Assembly: GCF_027460065.1 (NCBI RefSeq)
Contig: NZ_JAPYZZ010000005.1
Location: 186,001-250,000, forward strand
Direction: 5' to 3'
Length of the DNA: 64,000 nt
DNA from: Martinezella rhizogenes
GTDB lineage: Bacteria > Pseudomonadota > Alphaproteobacteria > Rhizobiales > Rhizobiaceae
The notes beneath the pieces were generated by a model. That model ran no database searches. It was given only the letters and a program-made list of their open reading frames with translations, and was not told the DNA's origin. Made by a program: the position numbers and the translations under genes. Below, piece by piece: positions 25,831 through 35,542 of this stretch. Position 1 is the stretch's first letter; each line of letters starts with the position of its first letter.

Positions 25831-28605
25831 TCAGTCTTCCGCCCCGATGGCATCATAGGAAGAGCGCTCACCGGCGATGATGGCGCGCTTGCCGACGTGG
25901 TTGGCGGGCCCTACGATGCCTTCCTGCTCCATGCGCTCCACCAGCGAGGCGGCGCGGTTATAACCCACAGACAGGCGGCGCTGGATATAGGAGGTCGAGC
26001 ACTTCTTGTCGCGCATCACCACCTTGACGGCCTTTTCATAGAGATCGTCACTGTCGTCGTCACCCATCGAGGTCTTGTCGAAGACAGCCGTATCCTCTTC
26101 GGCCTCTTCATCCGCGTCTTCAGCGTCTTCGGTGACGGTGCCGAGATATTCCGGACGGCCCTGCGTTTTCAGATGCGCCACGACCTTTTCCACTTCCTCA
26201 TCCGATACGAAGGGGCCGTGGACACGGGCGATGCGACCGCCGCCCATCATGTGCAGCATGTCGCCCTGGCCGAGCAGATGCTCTGCGCCCTGTTCGCCAA
26301 GGATGGTGCGGCTGTCGATTTTCGACGTTACCTGGAAGGAGATGCGGGTCGGGAAGTTCGCTTTGATCGTGCCGGTGATGACATCGACCGAAGGACGCTG
26401 CGTGGCCATGATAAGGTGGATACCGGCGGCACGCGCCATCTGCGCCAGGCGCTGGATCGCCCCTTCGATCTCCTTGCCCGCAACCATCATCAGGTCGGCC
26501 ATCTCGTCAACGATGACGACGATGTAAGGCATGGCCGTAAGGTCCATTTCCTCCTGCTCGTAAACAGCCTCGCCGGTGGCGCGGTCAAAGCCGGTCTGCA
26601 CGTTGCAGAACACCGTTTCGCCCTTGGCGCGGGCAGCCGCTGCCCTTGCATTGTAGCCGTCGATATTGCGCACGCCGAGACGCGACATCTTGCGATAACG
26701 GTCTTCCATTTCGCGCACGGCCCATTTCAACGCCATGACCGCCTTTTTCGGATCGGTAACAACCGGCGTCAACAGATGCGGAATGCCGTCATAAACCGAC
26801 AGTTCAAGCATTTTCGGATCGACCATGATCAGGCGGCATTCTTCCGGCTTCAGACGGTAGAGCAGCGACAGGATCATGGTGTTGATGGCGACCGACTTGC
26901 CCGAACCGGTGGTGCCGGCGACCAGCAGATGCGGCATCTTCGCCAGCTCGGCAATGACCGGCTCGCCGCCGATGGTCTTGCCAAGGCAGAGCGCGAGTTT
27001 CTGGCGGGTTTCGGCATAATCGGTCGCTTCGATTAGCTCACGCAGATAGACCGTTTCGCGCACCGGGTTCGGCAGTTCGATGCCGATGACATTGCGGCCG
27101 GGCACGACGGCGACACGGGCCGAGAGCGCCGACATGGAGCGGGCGATATCGTCAGACAGACCGATGACGCGAGAGGATTTGACACCGGGGGCAGGCTCGA
27201 ATTCATAGAGCGTGACAACAGGGCCGGGACGAACATCGATGATCTCGCCCTTGATGCCGAAATCCTCAAGCACGCTTTCCAGAAGCCCGGCGCTCTGTTC
27301 CAGCGCTTCGGGCGTCATGGTCGTGGTCTGCTGGACGCGGGCTTCCTGCAGGAGATCGATGGAGGGATATTGATATTCTCCCTCGGCAAAGACCGGCGCT
27401 TCGCGGAACATCGGCTGCGAAGCCTGAATGGGTGCGCGTGGCGTGAAGCGCGGCTCTGCCGCTACTCTTGCTACCGGCTGGCTTTCAATCGGCTGGGCCT
27501 GCTCGATCGGCCGCTGCGGCTCGATAAAGACGGGTTCCTCCGCCACCGGCTGCGGTGCGATTTCCTGTTCTGCGGCCAGCGCGGCAACCGGAACGACGGC
27601 CTGACGCACGCCGATTTCCCGGTAAAGCCGGATCGCGGAGCCGCCCGGCACGGTGACGACCGGCGGCTCGGCTGAAAGCACGACGGCAGCGGCCGACGAC
27701 ACGGCAACGGCAGGGATGGACGCCGTCAGCGCCGGGTTCGTCAAAGCGGGATTTGCCAGCGTCGGATTTGCAAGAGCCGGATTTGCAAAATTGGCGCGCA
27801 GATAGGCGGGAACGGTCTCGACCGCTGCACCCGGCAGATCAAGCGTCATGACTTCCCAAAACAGCTCATCCGGCAGGTGGGCGGCAAAGGCCGGAACGGA
27901 CGCAGCCGGCATGGCGGCCTGCGCCACAGCAACTGGCTGGACAGCAGGCAGCGGCTGGGCGGCGGCAAACACCCTCTGTACCGGCATTTCCACGATGGGC
28001 GCGGACGTCACGACCTCCGCTGGCGCCTGTGCGGCGGCCGCGGCTTCTTCCGCCTGTTTACGGGCAAGTTCGAGACGCAATTTGTAGGTCAGCGCCCTGG
28101 CGCCGCGCGCATCGGGCGGCTGCGGCAGGAACGGCATGCGCTGCGGCGGCACGCGCTGCTCCGCCGGCTTTACGACCTGATGGGACAGGGCAGCAGCATC
28201 CTCATATGCGACAGCCTGCTGCACCGTCGCTTCAGGCTCCACCGTGTCCGGCGCAGCGACAGCCACGGCTTCCTCTTCGAGACTATGTAGTTCTTCCGGA
28301 ATATTCGGCGTTTCGACCGGCATGCGCCGGCTAAAGACGCTTTCCGGCGTGCGGGTAAAGCGCACATTGGGGCCAAGCACAAAAGCATTCTGCCAGCCGG
28401 GCATTTCGGCACGGCCTTCAATGGCGTCTGCTGCGCTGACATCGGCATTGGGCCGGGGCGCGGCACTCGCCTTCATCGCCGTCTGCTGCCCGGCAACCGC
28501 CTTGCCGCCGGCATGACGGGCGTTTTCGCTCCCCTCCCCTGCGTTATTGGACGAATTCTGGAATCTGGATCGGGAGAAGCTCATGGCAGCGTGCACACTC
28601 ATCAT
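25831..28605 (-). CDS. ftsK: FtsK/SpoIIIE-family DNA translocase without membrane domain
   Basis: A 924-residue DNA-pumping ATPase. Residues 1-420 are a low-complexity linker rich in A, P, V, Q and E, with no membrane helices. The alpha domain follows ([12 protein letters not shown] onward), then the RecA-like motor with Walker [13 protein letters not shown] near 560 and Walker [13 protein letters not shown], and a C-terminal gamma winged helix ([23 protein letters not shown] near 860) that reads polar DNA motifs. The full-length rhizobial FtsK has four N-terminal helices, so this is probably a second, soluble paralogue. The start is uncertain (28605 or 28584). DNA repeats encode an NPALA-type array near residues 270-295. 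Confidence 0.88.
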   Translation of the reverse strand: MMSVHAAMSFSRSRFQNSSNNAGEGSENARHAGGKAVAGQQTAMKASAAPRPNADVSAADAIEGRAEMPGWQNAFVLGPNVRFTRTPESVFSRRMPVETPNIPEELHSLEEEAVAVAAPDTVEPEATVQQAVAYEDAAALSHQVVKPAEQRVPPQRMPFLPQPPDARGARALTYKLRLELARKQAEEAAAAAQAPAEVVTSAPIVEMPVQRVFAAAQPLPAVQPVAVAQAAMPAASVPAFAAHLPDELFWEVMTLDLPGAAVETVPAYLRANFANPALANPTLANPALTNPALTASIPAVAVSSAAAVVLSAEPPVVTVPGGSAIRLYREIGVRQAVVPVAALAAEQEIAPQPVAEEPVFIEPQRPIEQAQPIESQPVARVAAEPRFTPRAPIQASQPMFREAPVFAEGEYQYPSIDLLQEARVQQTTTMTPEALEQSAGLLESVLEDFGIKGEIIDVRPGPVVTLYEFEPAPGVKSSRVIGLSDDIARSMSALSARVAVVPGRNVIGIELPNPVRETVYLRELIEATDYAETRQKLALCLGKTIGGEPVIAELAKMPHLLVAGTTGSGKSVAINTMILSLLYRLKPEECRLIMVDPKMLELSVYDGIPHLLTPVVTDPKKAVMALKWAVREMEDRYRKMSRLGVRNIDGYNARAAAARAKGETVFCNVQTGFDRATGEAVYEQEEMDLTAMPYIVVIVDEMADLMMVAGKEIEGAIQRLAQMARAAGIHLIMATQRPSVDVITGTIKANFPTRISFQVTSKIDSRTILGEQGAEHLLGQGDMLHMMGGGRIARVHGPFVSDEEVEKVVAHLKTQGRPEYLGTVTEDAEDADEEAEEDTAVFDKTSMGDDDSDDLYEKAVKVVMRDKKCSTSYIQRRLSVGYNRAASLVERMEQEGIVGPANHVGKRAIIAGERSSYDAIGAED
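27724..27795 (-). repeat. 15-base coding repeats in ftsK
   Basis: About five imperfect 15-base units encode a run of [10 protein letters not shown] and LTNPA pentapeptides within the FtsK linker. The array is likely prone to length change between strains. Confidence 0.7.
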
Positions 28606-28981
28606 AAACGTACATATTTCGGTCTCCCTGAAATAGAAAATAAAGGTTAATTACCCCTTTCCAAACGCCGCCCCGGCGGCAGATTTCGCCTCACCCTCAA
28701 GCCCGCTCTGGTATGCGCTAACAGCAAAAACAACGATCAACACTCTGTTTTTGTTTTATTAAATCGGCTTTTCCGCAAACTGGGGATATTCCGCAGCAAC
28801 GGGGGAAAACCAGATTGGCGTAGGTGAGGCATATTGTTTCTTCAAACTCATCAGCAACGTAAAATCATTGCTGTAAAGGCCGCGAATTAACGTGGACACT
28901 GCCGAGGTTGCAGTCTTAAGATCGGCGTGCCGCGGGCCAAGCGGAAAGGCCCGCCTCGCCCTCATTTCCGGAGTGAAATTC
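28606..28981. other. Intergenic region between ftsK and the peptide-type importer
   Basis: About 375 bases hold no convincing gene. The part near ftsK is AT-rich and should carry its promoter. An AT-rich inverted repeat CAAAAACA/TGTTTTTG lies at 28725-28753. The plus-strand frame open from 28892 lacks a ribosome site and is taken as leader of the binding-protein gene. Confidence 0.5.
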
Positions 28982-30589
28982 ATGTCGCCTGTCCAGCTTT
29001 CCCGCCGCTCGCTTCTCAAGACCTCACTTGCTCTTGCCGCAACCACGGGACTGGCGGGAATTGCCGCAGCGCAGGAAAAATCCGGCGGGCGGCTGATCGT
29101 CGCGGCCGATTCGGAGCCGAAAAACCTCAACCCGGCCATCGTCGCCTCCAATGGCGTGTTTTATATCGCCAGCAAGATTGTCGAGCCGCTGGCGGAAGCC
29201 TCCTTTAATGGCAAGGACGGGCTGGAGCCGCGGCTTGCGACCGAATGGCAAGGATCGGATGATGGCTTGAGCGCCACCTTCAAGCTGCGCGAAGGCGTGA
29301 CCTGGCATGACGGCAAGCCGTTCACCTCGGCGGATGTGGCCTTTTCGGCGCTTTCGGTATGGAAACCGTTGCAGAACCTCGGGCGGCTGGTCTTCGCCAA
29401 TCTTGAGAAGGTGGAAACGCCTGACGACCACACGGCCGTCTTCCGTTTTTCCAAGCCCACACCGTTCCAGCTCATCCGTAATGCTTTGCCTGTCGTCACC
29501 AGCGTCGTGCCGAAACATCTCTATGAGGGCACCGATATCGCCACCAATCCGGCCAATACCAAACCGGTCGGCACCGGTCCTTTCGTGTTTGCCGAATACA
29601 AGCCCGGCGAGTATTACCGCCTGACCCGCAATCCGAATTACTGGGCCAAGAACCAGCCGCAGCTCGAGGAAATCATCTATCGCGTCCTGCCGGACCGTGC
29701 AGGGGCAGCCTCGGCACTGGAAGCCGAAGAAATCCAGCTGGCCGCCTTCTCCGCCGTGCCGCTCGCCGATCTTGCCCGCATCGCCAAAGAGCCAGGCATC
29801 AAGGTAATCGCTGACGGTTATGAGGCCCTGACCTATCAGCTGGTGGTGGAAATCAATCACCGCCGCAAGGAACTGGCTGACCTCAAGGTCAGAAAGGCCA
29901 TTGCCCACGCCATCGACAAGAAATTCGTCATCGACAAGGTGTTCCTCGGTTATGCCACGGCATCGACAGGCCCCGTGCCGAAAAACGCCCCTGAATTTTA
30001 TACCGGCGATGTGGAGACCTATGATTTCGACGTTGCCAAGGCCAATGCCCTGCTGGACGAGGCCGGTTATGCTCGCGGACCTGACGGAAAACGTTTTTCG
30101 CTGAAACTTCTGCCCGCGCCCTATTTCAACGAAACCAAACAATTCGGCTCCTATCTTCGTCAGGCGCTTCAGGAAATCGGCATCGATGCCGAGCTGGTCA
30201 ATAACGACGCTGCCGCCCACCAGAAGGCGGTCTATACCGACCACGCCTTCGATCTGGCCGTTGCTCCCCCGGTGTTCCGTGGCGATCCGGCGATCTCCAC
30301 CACGATTCTCGTGCGCTCCGGCATCCCCGCCGGCGTCGGTTTCTCCAATCAGGGCGGGTATGAGAACAAGGCGCTCGATACGCTGATCGACAAGGCGGCG
30401 GAAACCGTGGATACGGCCGCGCGGACAGCACTCTACAAGGATTTCCAGAAACAGGTTACAGCCGATCTGCCGCTCATCAACGTCGCCGAATGGGGCTTCA
30501 TCACGGTGGCGCGCGATACGGTCAAACATGTCGCCAGCAATCCGCGCTGGGCGGTTTCCAACTGGGCGGACACCGCGGTCGATAGTTGA
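28982..30589 (+). CDS. Peptide/nickel-type ABC transporter, binding protein
   Basis: A 535-residue periplasmic solute-binding protein of the DppA/OppA class (SBP_bac_5). The N-terminus has a twin-arginine-type signal (SRRSLLKTSLALAATTG...AAA). Mature blocks include PKNLNPAI, LATEWQGSDDGLSATFKLREGVTWHDGKPF by position, and PVGTGPFVF. I chose the ATG at 28982 after GGAG; the frame extends upstream to 28892 without a ribosome site. It leads an operon of two permeases, two ATPases and an aminotransferase. The ligand is unknown. Confidence 0.9.
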   Translation: MSPVQLSRRSLLKTSLALAATTGLAGIAAAQEKSGGRLIVAADSEPKNLNPAIVASNGVFYIASKIVEPLAEASFNGKDGLEPRLATEWQGSDDGLSATFKLREGVTWHDGKPFTSADVAFSALSVWKPLQNLGRLVFANLEKVETPDDHTAVFRFSKPTPFQLIRNALPVVTSVVPKHLYEGTDIATNPANTKPVGTGPFVFAEYKPGEYYRLTRNPNYWAKNQPQLEEIIYRVLPDRAGAASALEAEEIQLAAFSAVPLADLARIAKEPGIKVIADGYEALTYQLVVEINHRRKELADLKVRKAIAHAIDKKFVIDKVFLGYATASTGPVPKNAPEFYTGDVETYDFDVAKANALLDEAGYARGPDGKRFSLKLLPAPYFNETKQFGSYLRQALQEIGIDAELVNNDAAAHQKAVYTDHAFDLAVAPPVFRGDPAISTTILVRSGIPAGVGFSNQGGYENKALDTLIDKAAETVDTAARTALYKDFQKQVTADLPLINVAEWGFITVARDTVKHVASNPRWAVSNWADTAVDS

Positions 30590-30598
30590 GGCCGCGCC

Positions 30599-31588
30599 GT
30601 GAAACGTGCGATGTCTTTGCTGCGGCGAAGGGCGATCAGCGCCATTCCGGTGCTGCTGATCGTTCTCATCTTCACCTTCGCCCTGCTTGAAAATGCCTCC
30701 GGCGATGCGGTGGATGCCTATCTCGTTTCCATCGGCGGCGGCGATGCCGGGCTGCGGGACGCGCTGCGCGAACAATATGGCCTCAACGGTTCGATGCTGG
30801 CCCGTTTCTGGCTTTATGCCAGTTCGGTGCTGCGGCTCGATTTCGGCTGGTCGCTTGCCTTTGACCGGCCGGTGCTGGGGCTGATCCTCGAGCGGCTGCC
30901 GAACACGCTGCTCCTGATGGGCAGCGCCACCGCACTCGCCTTCATCCTCGGCACCACGCTCGGCATCGTCGCCGGCGCGCGCCCCGGCGGGCTGGCGGAC
31001 CGTGTCCTTTCAACGCTTTCGCTTGCCCTTTACGCCACGCCCGGTTTCTGGCTCGGCCTCGTGCTAGCCATCGTCTTTGCCGTGCAGCTTCGCTGGCTGC
31101 CGACGTCAGGCATCGAAACCATCGCCTCGGGCAAACAGGGCTTTGCACGGGCGCTGGATATTGCCCGCCATCTCGTGCTGCCGGTCGCCAGCCTCGGCCT
31201 CATCTATCTGGCGCTGTTCCTGCGCGTCATGCGCACCGCCATGGCGGCGGTCTGGCCGCTGGATTTCGTGCTTTTTGCGCAATCCAAGGGGCTTTCCAGA
31301 CGGCGCATCGTGCTGCGCCATGTTGCCCGCAACGCGGCGCTGCCGCTCATCACTGTGCTTGGCCTGCAGGCCGCAACCATGCTGGGCGGCAGCGTGGTGA
31401 TTGAAAGTGTCTTTGCCATTCCGGGTTTCGGCCGGCTGGCGCAGGAGGCCGTCAGCGGTCGTGATACGCCGCTTCTGATGGGCATCATCCTCACCAGCGC
31501 CGTCTTCGTCATCCTCGTCAATCTCGCCGTCGACATTCTCTATTCCATTCTCGATCCGCGCATCGGCAGCGGGGAGAATGCGGCATGA
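30599..31588 (+). CDS. Peptide/nickel-type ABC permease (DppB class)
   Basis: A 329-residue inner-membrane permease with six helices. The N-terminal helix and the LREQYGLNGSMLARFWLY block are typical of DppB/OppB, as is the late RHVARNAALPLITVLGLQ docking loop and ESVFAIPGFGRLAQEAV. The start is GTG at 30599, 9 bases after the previous stop, with an in-frame ATG at 30611 as the alternative. Its stop overlaps the next start (ATGA). Confidence 0.9.
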   Translation: MKRAMSLLRRRAISAIPVLLIVLIFTFALLENASGDAVDAYLVSIGGGDAGLRDALREQYGLNGSMLARFWLYASSVLRLDFGWSLAFDRPVLGLILERLPNTLLLMGSATALAFILGTTLGIVAGARPGGLADRVLSTLSLALYATPGFWLGLVLAIVFAVQLRWLPTSGIETIASGKQGFARALDIARHLVLPVASLGLIYLALFLRVMRTAMAAVWPLDFVLFAQSKGLSRRRIVLRHVARNAALPLITVLGLQAATMLGGSVVIESVFAIPGFGRLAQEAVSGRDTPLLMGIILTSAVFVILVNLAVDILYSILDPRIGSGENAA

Positions 31589-32415
31589 ATTTCGTTCTCC
31601 GGCTCCTACGCAATTTCGAAGGGGTGACGGGCACCATCATCCTGACATTGCTGGCGGTAATTGCGCTCTCCGCTCCCCTCCTGTTCCCCGGCGATCCGCT
31701 GGCGATCGTCGGCGAGCCGCTGATTGCGCCCTTTACAGATGCGGCCCTGCCGCTCGGCACCGACCGGCTGGGCCGCAATGTGCTGGCCGAACTTGCCCAT
31801 GGCGCGCAGGCCTCCCTGCTCGTCGGCATGGGTGCGGCCGCCGCAGCACTTGTTTTCGGCACCGTCATCGGCACGATTGCCGGTTTTGCCGGCGGCCTTG
31901 TGGATGAGGCGCTGATGCGTGTCACCGATGCCTTCCAGATCGTGCCGAATTTCCTGCTGGCACTTGCCTTTGTCAGCACCATCGGCCCCTCAATGCCGAC
32001 AGTCATTCTGGCCATTGCGCTCGGCGCGTGGGCGGATCCGGCGCGGTTGATGCGGGCGCAGGTGCTGAGCATCCGCGAGCGGGACTATGTGCAATCCGCC
32101 CGCGCCATCGGCATGCATCCGCTGGAAATCGCCTTCCGGCAGATATTGCCCAATGCCCTGCCGCCGGTTCTGGCGTTCGCCGCCATCATCGTTGCCGCGG
32201 CCATCCTCACAGAGGCGGCGCTCTCCTTCCTCGGGCTTGGCGATCCCAATATCGTCACCTGGGGCTCGATGATCGCGGAAGGACGCAACGTGCTCCGCTC
32301 GGCGGCGTTCCTGTCCGTCATCCCCGGCATCGGTCTGCTGGTGACCGTGCTCGGTGTCTATCTTTTCGGAGAAGGCATCAACCGGGCAATGTCGACGAGG
32401 AGGCAGGCCCCATGA
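31585..32415 (+). CDS. Peptide/nickel-type ABC permease (DppC class)
   Basis: A 276-residue inner-membrane permease pairing with the upstream DppB-class protein. The block LPLGTDRLGRNVLAELAHGAQASL and the docking loop ALPPVLAFAAIIVAAAILTEAALSFLGLG (by position, residues 65-90 and 190-220) are family hallmarks. The start overlaps the previous stop and its own stop overlaps the next start, so translation is coupled across the operon. Confidence 0.9.
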   Translation: MNFVLRLLRNFEGVTGTIILTLLAVIALSAPLLFPGDPLAIVGEPLIAPFTDAALPLGTDRLGRNVLAELAHGAQASLLVGMGAAAAALVFGTVIGTIAGFAGGLVDEALMRVTDAFQIVPNFLLALAFVSTIGPSMPTVILAIALGAWADPARLMRAQVLSIRERDYVQSARAIGMHPLEIAFRQILPNALPPVLAFAAIIVAAAILTEAALSFLGLGDPNIVTWGSMIAEGRNVLRSAAFLSVIPGIGLLVTVLGVYLFGEGINRAMSTRRQAP

Positions 32416-33215
32416 GCGGCAACGCCCTTTGCCGGATAGACGATCTCAGCGTCCGTTACGCTGCGGCCGATGCACCGGCGCTGCACAAGGTTTCCCTGAC
32501 GATACGGCAGGGGCAGCGACTGGCGATCATCGGCGAAAGCGGCTCGGGCAAATCCACGCTCGGCAAGGCGATCGCCGGGCTTCTGCCGCAGACAGCGCGG
32601 GTCTCGGGCGATATATCCTGGAGCCGTGACAGCGGCCTTTTCACCGGCAGGCCGATGCCGGGGCGCGATATCGGCACGATCTTTCAGGATACCGGCGCGA
32701 CACTGAACCCGGTCCTGACCATCGGTGAACAGGTGGCGGAAGGCGCTGTGCGGCATCTCGGCCTCTCATGGAAAGCGGCGCACGATCTTGCTCGCGATCT
32801 TCTGGAAAAAGTGCGGCTGCCGCATCCCTCCCATCTGCTCTCCGCCTATCCGCACCAGCTTTCCGGCGGGCAGAGGCAACGCGTGGCGATTGCCGCCGCC
32901 ATTGCGGCGCGCCCTTCGATCCTGATTGCCGACGAGGCGACGAGCGCGCTCGACACGGTAACCCAGGCGGCCATCGCCACCCTTCTCGATGATCTCGTGC
33001 GCGAGGAAGAAAGAACGCTTGTCTTCATCACCCATGATATCGGCCTTGCCTCCAGCCTTGCCGACGACATCGCGGTTTTAAGCGCCGGCGAGCTGGTGGA
33101 ACACGGCCCGGCGCGGCGGGTGCTTTCCGCGCCCGCGCATGCCTATACCCGGGCGCTGCTTGCCGATTACCTCGATCTTTCGACCCCGCCGCTCGTCAGC
33201 GAGGCCGTGCCATGA
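32412..33215 (+). CDS. Peptide/nickel-type ABC ATPase (DppD class)
   Basis: A 267-residue ATPase. Walker A is GESGSGKST near residue 41, the Q-loop is FQDTGATLNP, the signature [16 protein letters not shown], Walker B ILIADEATSALD and the switch THDIG. The start at 32412 overlaps the permease stop (ATGA); the frame stays open upstream only as an overlap of the permease gene. The C-terminal extension seen in many DppD proteins (an iron-sulfur Cys motif) is absent, the protein ending soon after the D-loop region. Confidence 0.9.
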   Translation: MSGNALCRIDDLSVRYAAADAPALHKVSLTIRQGQRLAIIGESGSGKSTLGKAIAGLLPQTARVSGDISWSRDSGLFTGRPMPGRDIGTIFQDTGATLNPVLTIGEQVAEGAVRHLGLSWKAAHDLARDLLEKVRLPHPSHLLSAYPHQLSGGQRQRVAIAAAIAARPSILIADEATSALDTVTQAAIATLLDDLVREEERTLVFITHDIGLASSLADDIAVLSAGELVEHGPARRVLSAPAHAYTRALLADYLDLSTPPLVSEAVP

Positions 33216-34000
33216 ATGAAACCCTTCTGAGCGTGGACGGCCTTTCCAAGACCTACCGCACCGGCGCAAGAACGGTGACGGCGCTCTCCGATATCTCGTT
33301 TTCGCTCAAGCGCGGCGAGACGCTGGGCCTTGCTGGCCCCTCCGGCTGCGGGAAATCGACACTGGCGCGCATCCTCATGCGGCTGATCCCCGCCGACGAA
33401 GGCACGGTCCGTTTCGAAAACCGCAACTGGCTCTCGCTTGGCGGCAGTGCATTGCGCACCGCCCGGCAGCAGATGCAGATGGTGTTTCAGGATACGCATG
33501 GCGCCTTCAACCCACGCGCCACCGTCGAGGACGCCATAGGCGAGCCGCTGCGCATTCACCGCATCGTTCAGAGACGCGAGCGCCCGGCGGAGATACGCCG
33601 CCTTCTCGAGCGTGTCGGCCTGCCTGCCGCCTATGCCGGTCGCTCCGTCTTCGAACTTTCGGGCGGGCAGAGGCAGCGTGTGGCGATTGCTCGTGCCATT
33701 GCCCTCAAGCCGTCGCTTCTCATCATGGACGAAGCGGTCTCGGCGCTTGATGTTTCGGTTCGCCGGCAGATTCTCGAACTGCTGGTGGAAATCCAGCGGG
33801 AAACGGCGATTTCCTGTATTTTCGTTTCCCACGATCTCGCCGTCATCCGCGCCGTCTGCCACCGTGTCGCGATCATGGAGACGGGTCGGATTGTTGAAAT
33901 CGGCGGGACCGGAGCGATCATTTCCATGCCGCAATCCTCGACCGCCAGAAGCCTGATTGACGCCGCGCCGCGGCTCATCACCACCACCATGCAAGGATAA
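33212..34000 (+). CDS. Peptide/nickel-type ABC ATPase (DppF class)
   Basis: A 262-residue ATPase, the partner of the preceding one. Walker [10 protein letters not shown] is near residue 44, the Q-loop is FQDTHGAFNPR, the signature [16 protein letters not shown], and Walker B LLIMDEAVSALD. It overlaps the preceding gene by ATGA and is followed 3 bases later by the aminotransferase gene. Confidence 0.9.
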   Translation: MNETLLSVDGLSKTYRTGARTVTALSDISFSLKRGETLGLAGPSGCGKSTLARILMRLIPADEGTVRFENRNWLSLGGSALRTARQQMQMVFQDTHGAFNPRATVEDAIGEPLRIHRIVQRRERPAEIRRLLERVGLPAAYAGRSVFELSGGQRQRVAIARAIALKPSLLIMDEAVSALDVSVRRQILELLVEIQRETAISCIFVSHDLAVIRAVCHRVAIMETGRIVEIGGTGAIISMPQSSTARSLIDAAPRLITTTMQG

Positions 34001-34003
34001 GAC

Positions 34004-35122
34004 ATGCCCGCCCCGGATTATGCATTGCTCCTCGACCCGCCCGCTTTCCCCGCCGAGCGTTACGCCGTGCTGGCCGACCGGCTTGCGGCCCTGATGGGCA
34101 CAAAAAACGACGTGCTGCTGATACAGGCGGAAGCCGTGCTGGCGTTGGAGGCGGCGGCGACAAGCCTCGCGCGGCCGGGGCTGAGGGCGCTCAACATCGT
34201 CACCAGCCCCTATGGCGCATGGTTCGGCGGCTGGCTGGAACGCGGCGGCGCGACGGTGCGCAACCTGACGGCCAGCCCGGCAAAGCCGGTGACGCTCGCC
34301 GAGGTGGAACGGGCTCTGGATGACGGGCCGGGCTTCGATCTTCTCGCCATCGTGCATGCGGAATCGGCAAGCGGCATTCTCAACCCCCTGCCCGCCATTG
34401 CCGCGCTGGCGCAGACCAGAGGCGTCGTCACGCTGGTGGATGCCGTCGCCTCGATTGGCGGCCATGCCTTCGAGGTCGACAGACTGGGCATCGATATCGC
34501 CGTCATCGGGCCGCAGAAGGCGCTGGCCGGCCCGGCAGGCATATCGGCCATTTCGGTCAGCCCAAAAGCATGGGAACTTCTTTCGCACGACAAAGCACTC
34601 AGCAACTCCATGCTCTCGCTTCTCGACCAGAAACAGCTCTGGCTGGATGCCGGCCGTGGCGCACTGCCCGGAACACCGGCGCCGCTGGAATTTTACGCGC
34701 TGGAGGCCGCACTCGACAGGATCGAGGCTGAGGGTCTGCCAGCCGCCAATGCGCGCCACGAGCGGGCAGCGGCGGCCACCCGTCATGGCATCAGGGCACT
34801 CGGCATCGCCAACTGGGTAGAAGACGCGCATTCCTCAGCCCTCGTTTCCACGGCGATCCTGCCGGATACTATCGAAGCCGGAGCGTTTCTCGCCGCTATA
34901 TCCAGAGAGCATGGCGCGGATATTTCCGCCGGCGTCGGCCCCGGCGCGGAACGGCTGATAAGGCTGAACCACACCGGTCGCCGCGCGCATCCGCAGGCGG
35001 TGAAAGCCAATATCGCAGCCGTCTCAAGCGCCCTGAAAAACCTCGGCCATGCCACCGATACCGATTCCGCGCTGGAAGCGGCCGAAAAGAGCTATTCCGA
35101 GGTCGCTACGAAAGAGGTTTGA
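34004..35122 (+). CDS. Class V PLP-dependent aminotransferase
   Basis: A 372-residue aminotransferase of the alanine-glyoxylate/serine-pyruvate group. The cofactor aspartate is in TLVDAVASIGG near 147 and the PLP lysine in GPQKALAGPAG near 172; the block VHAESASGILNPL precedes them. Class V relatives include ureidoglycine-glyoxylate (PucG) and 2-aminoethylphosphonate transaminases, so the amino donor cannot be named. It starts 3 bases after the DppF-class ATPase gene, which implies that the imported compound, or its product, is an amine or amino acid handled by this enzyme. Confidence 0.87.
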   Translation: MPAPDYALLLDPPAFPAERYAVLADRLAALMGTKNDVLLIQAEAVLALEAAATSLARPGLRALNIVTSPYGAWFGGWLERGGATVRNLTASPAKPVTLAEVERALDDGPGFDLLAIVHAESASGILNPLPAIAALAQTRGVVTLVDAVASIGGHAFEVDRLGIDIAVIGPQKALAGPAGISAISVSPKAWELLSHDKALSNSMLSLLDQKQLWLDAGRGALPGTPAPLEFYALEAALDRIEAEGLPAANARHERAAAATRHGIRALGIANWVEDAHSSALVSTAILPDTIEAGAFLAAISREHGADISAGVGPGAERLIRLNHTGRRAHPQAVKANIAAVSSALKNLGHATDTDSALEAAEKSYSEVATKEV

Positions 35123-35247
35123 GGACACCCACAAACATTCATTGCGTGAAATCCGGCACCGGTGAAACGCCAATCACGACATTGTTGTTAAAAATAGTAG
35201 ACAAATTCCGTGGCCAATCTTGACGAAATCATGGCAACGCGCGAAAC

Positions 35248-35263
35248 TTAACACACCGTTAAC
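35248..35263. promoter_or_regulatory. CtrA-type box upstream of a small ORF
   Basis: TTAACACACCGTTAAC fits TTAA-N7-TTAAC exactly. Its centre is 33 bases before the ATG at 35288 and 54 before the in-frame ATG at 35309. Used as a -35-overlapping activator site it would place transcription start near 35290. Apart from this site and the small ORF, the interval 35123-35542 shows nothing. Confidence 0.5.
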
Positions 35264-35287
35264 TCGCGTGAAGAAGGGAAACTGGCC

Positions 35288-35476
35288 ATGGTAGCAGGGT
35301 TCAACATGCTCTCCTTTGACCTCTTTGGCATCGGCCGAAGAATGCCCGTCGTCAATGAGCGGGTGGAGACCGAGTTTCAGGACAAGACGCCGCGCCGGCC
35401 GGACGACGAACAGCATGATGACGACCGTGATCAGGAATATGAACTGTTCTTCTGGTCGCTTTATCCGGTGATCTAG
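35288..35476 (+). CDS. Small hypothetical protein, possibly CtrA-regulated
   Basis: A 62-residue ORF, or 55 residues from the ATG at 35309, which has AGCAGGG before it. The middle is highly charged (DDEQHDDDRDQEYE) and the end aromatic (FFWSLYPVI). I recognise no family. Support comes from two acceptable ribosome sites (GAAGGGA before 35288) and the CtrA-type box just upstream. A gene on the other strand over the same bases cannot be excluded. Confidence 0.4.
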   Translation: MVAGFNMLSFDLFGIGRRMPVVNERVETEFQDKTPRRPDDEQHDDDRDQEYELFFWSLYPVI

Positions 35477-35542
35477 ATCACCCGCAGCGGCTCGCCGGCA
35501 TGAACCTTGCCAAGGACGGCAGGTTCATTCAATGATTGCCAC

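Noticed and set aside
27724-27795. Short regular repeats that might be a CRISPR array
   Set aside because: The units are contiguous 15-base coding repeats in frame with ftsK and have no unique spacers.
28725-28753. AT-rich hairpin CAAAAACA/TGTTTTTG as a terminator
   Set aside because: No gene ends into it on either strand: ftsK starts nearby on the minus strand and the importer starts downstream on the plus strand.
35174-35416. An 80-codon minus-strand ORF overlapping the small ORF at 35288-35476
   Set aside because: No ribosome site was evident and the CtrA-type box fits the plus-strand ORF better.
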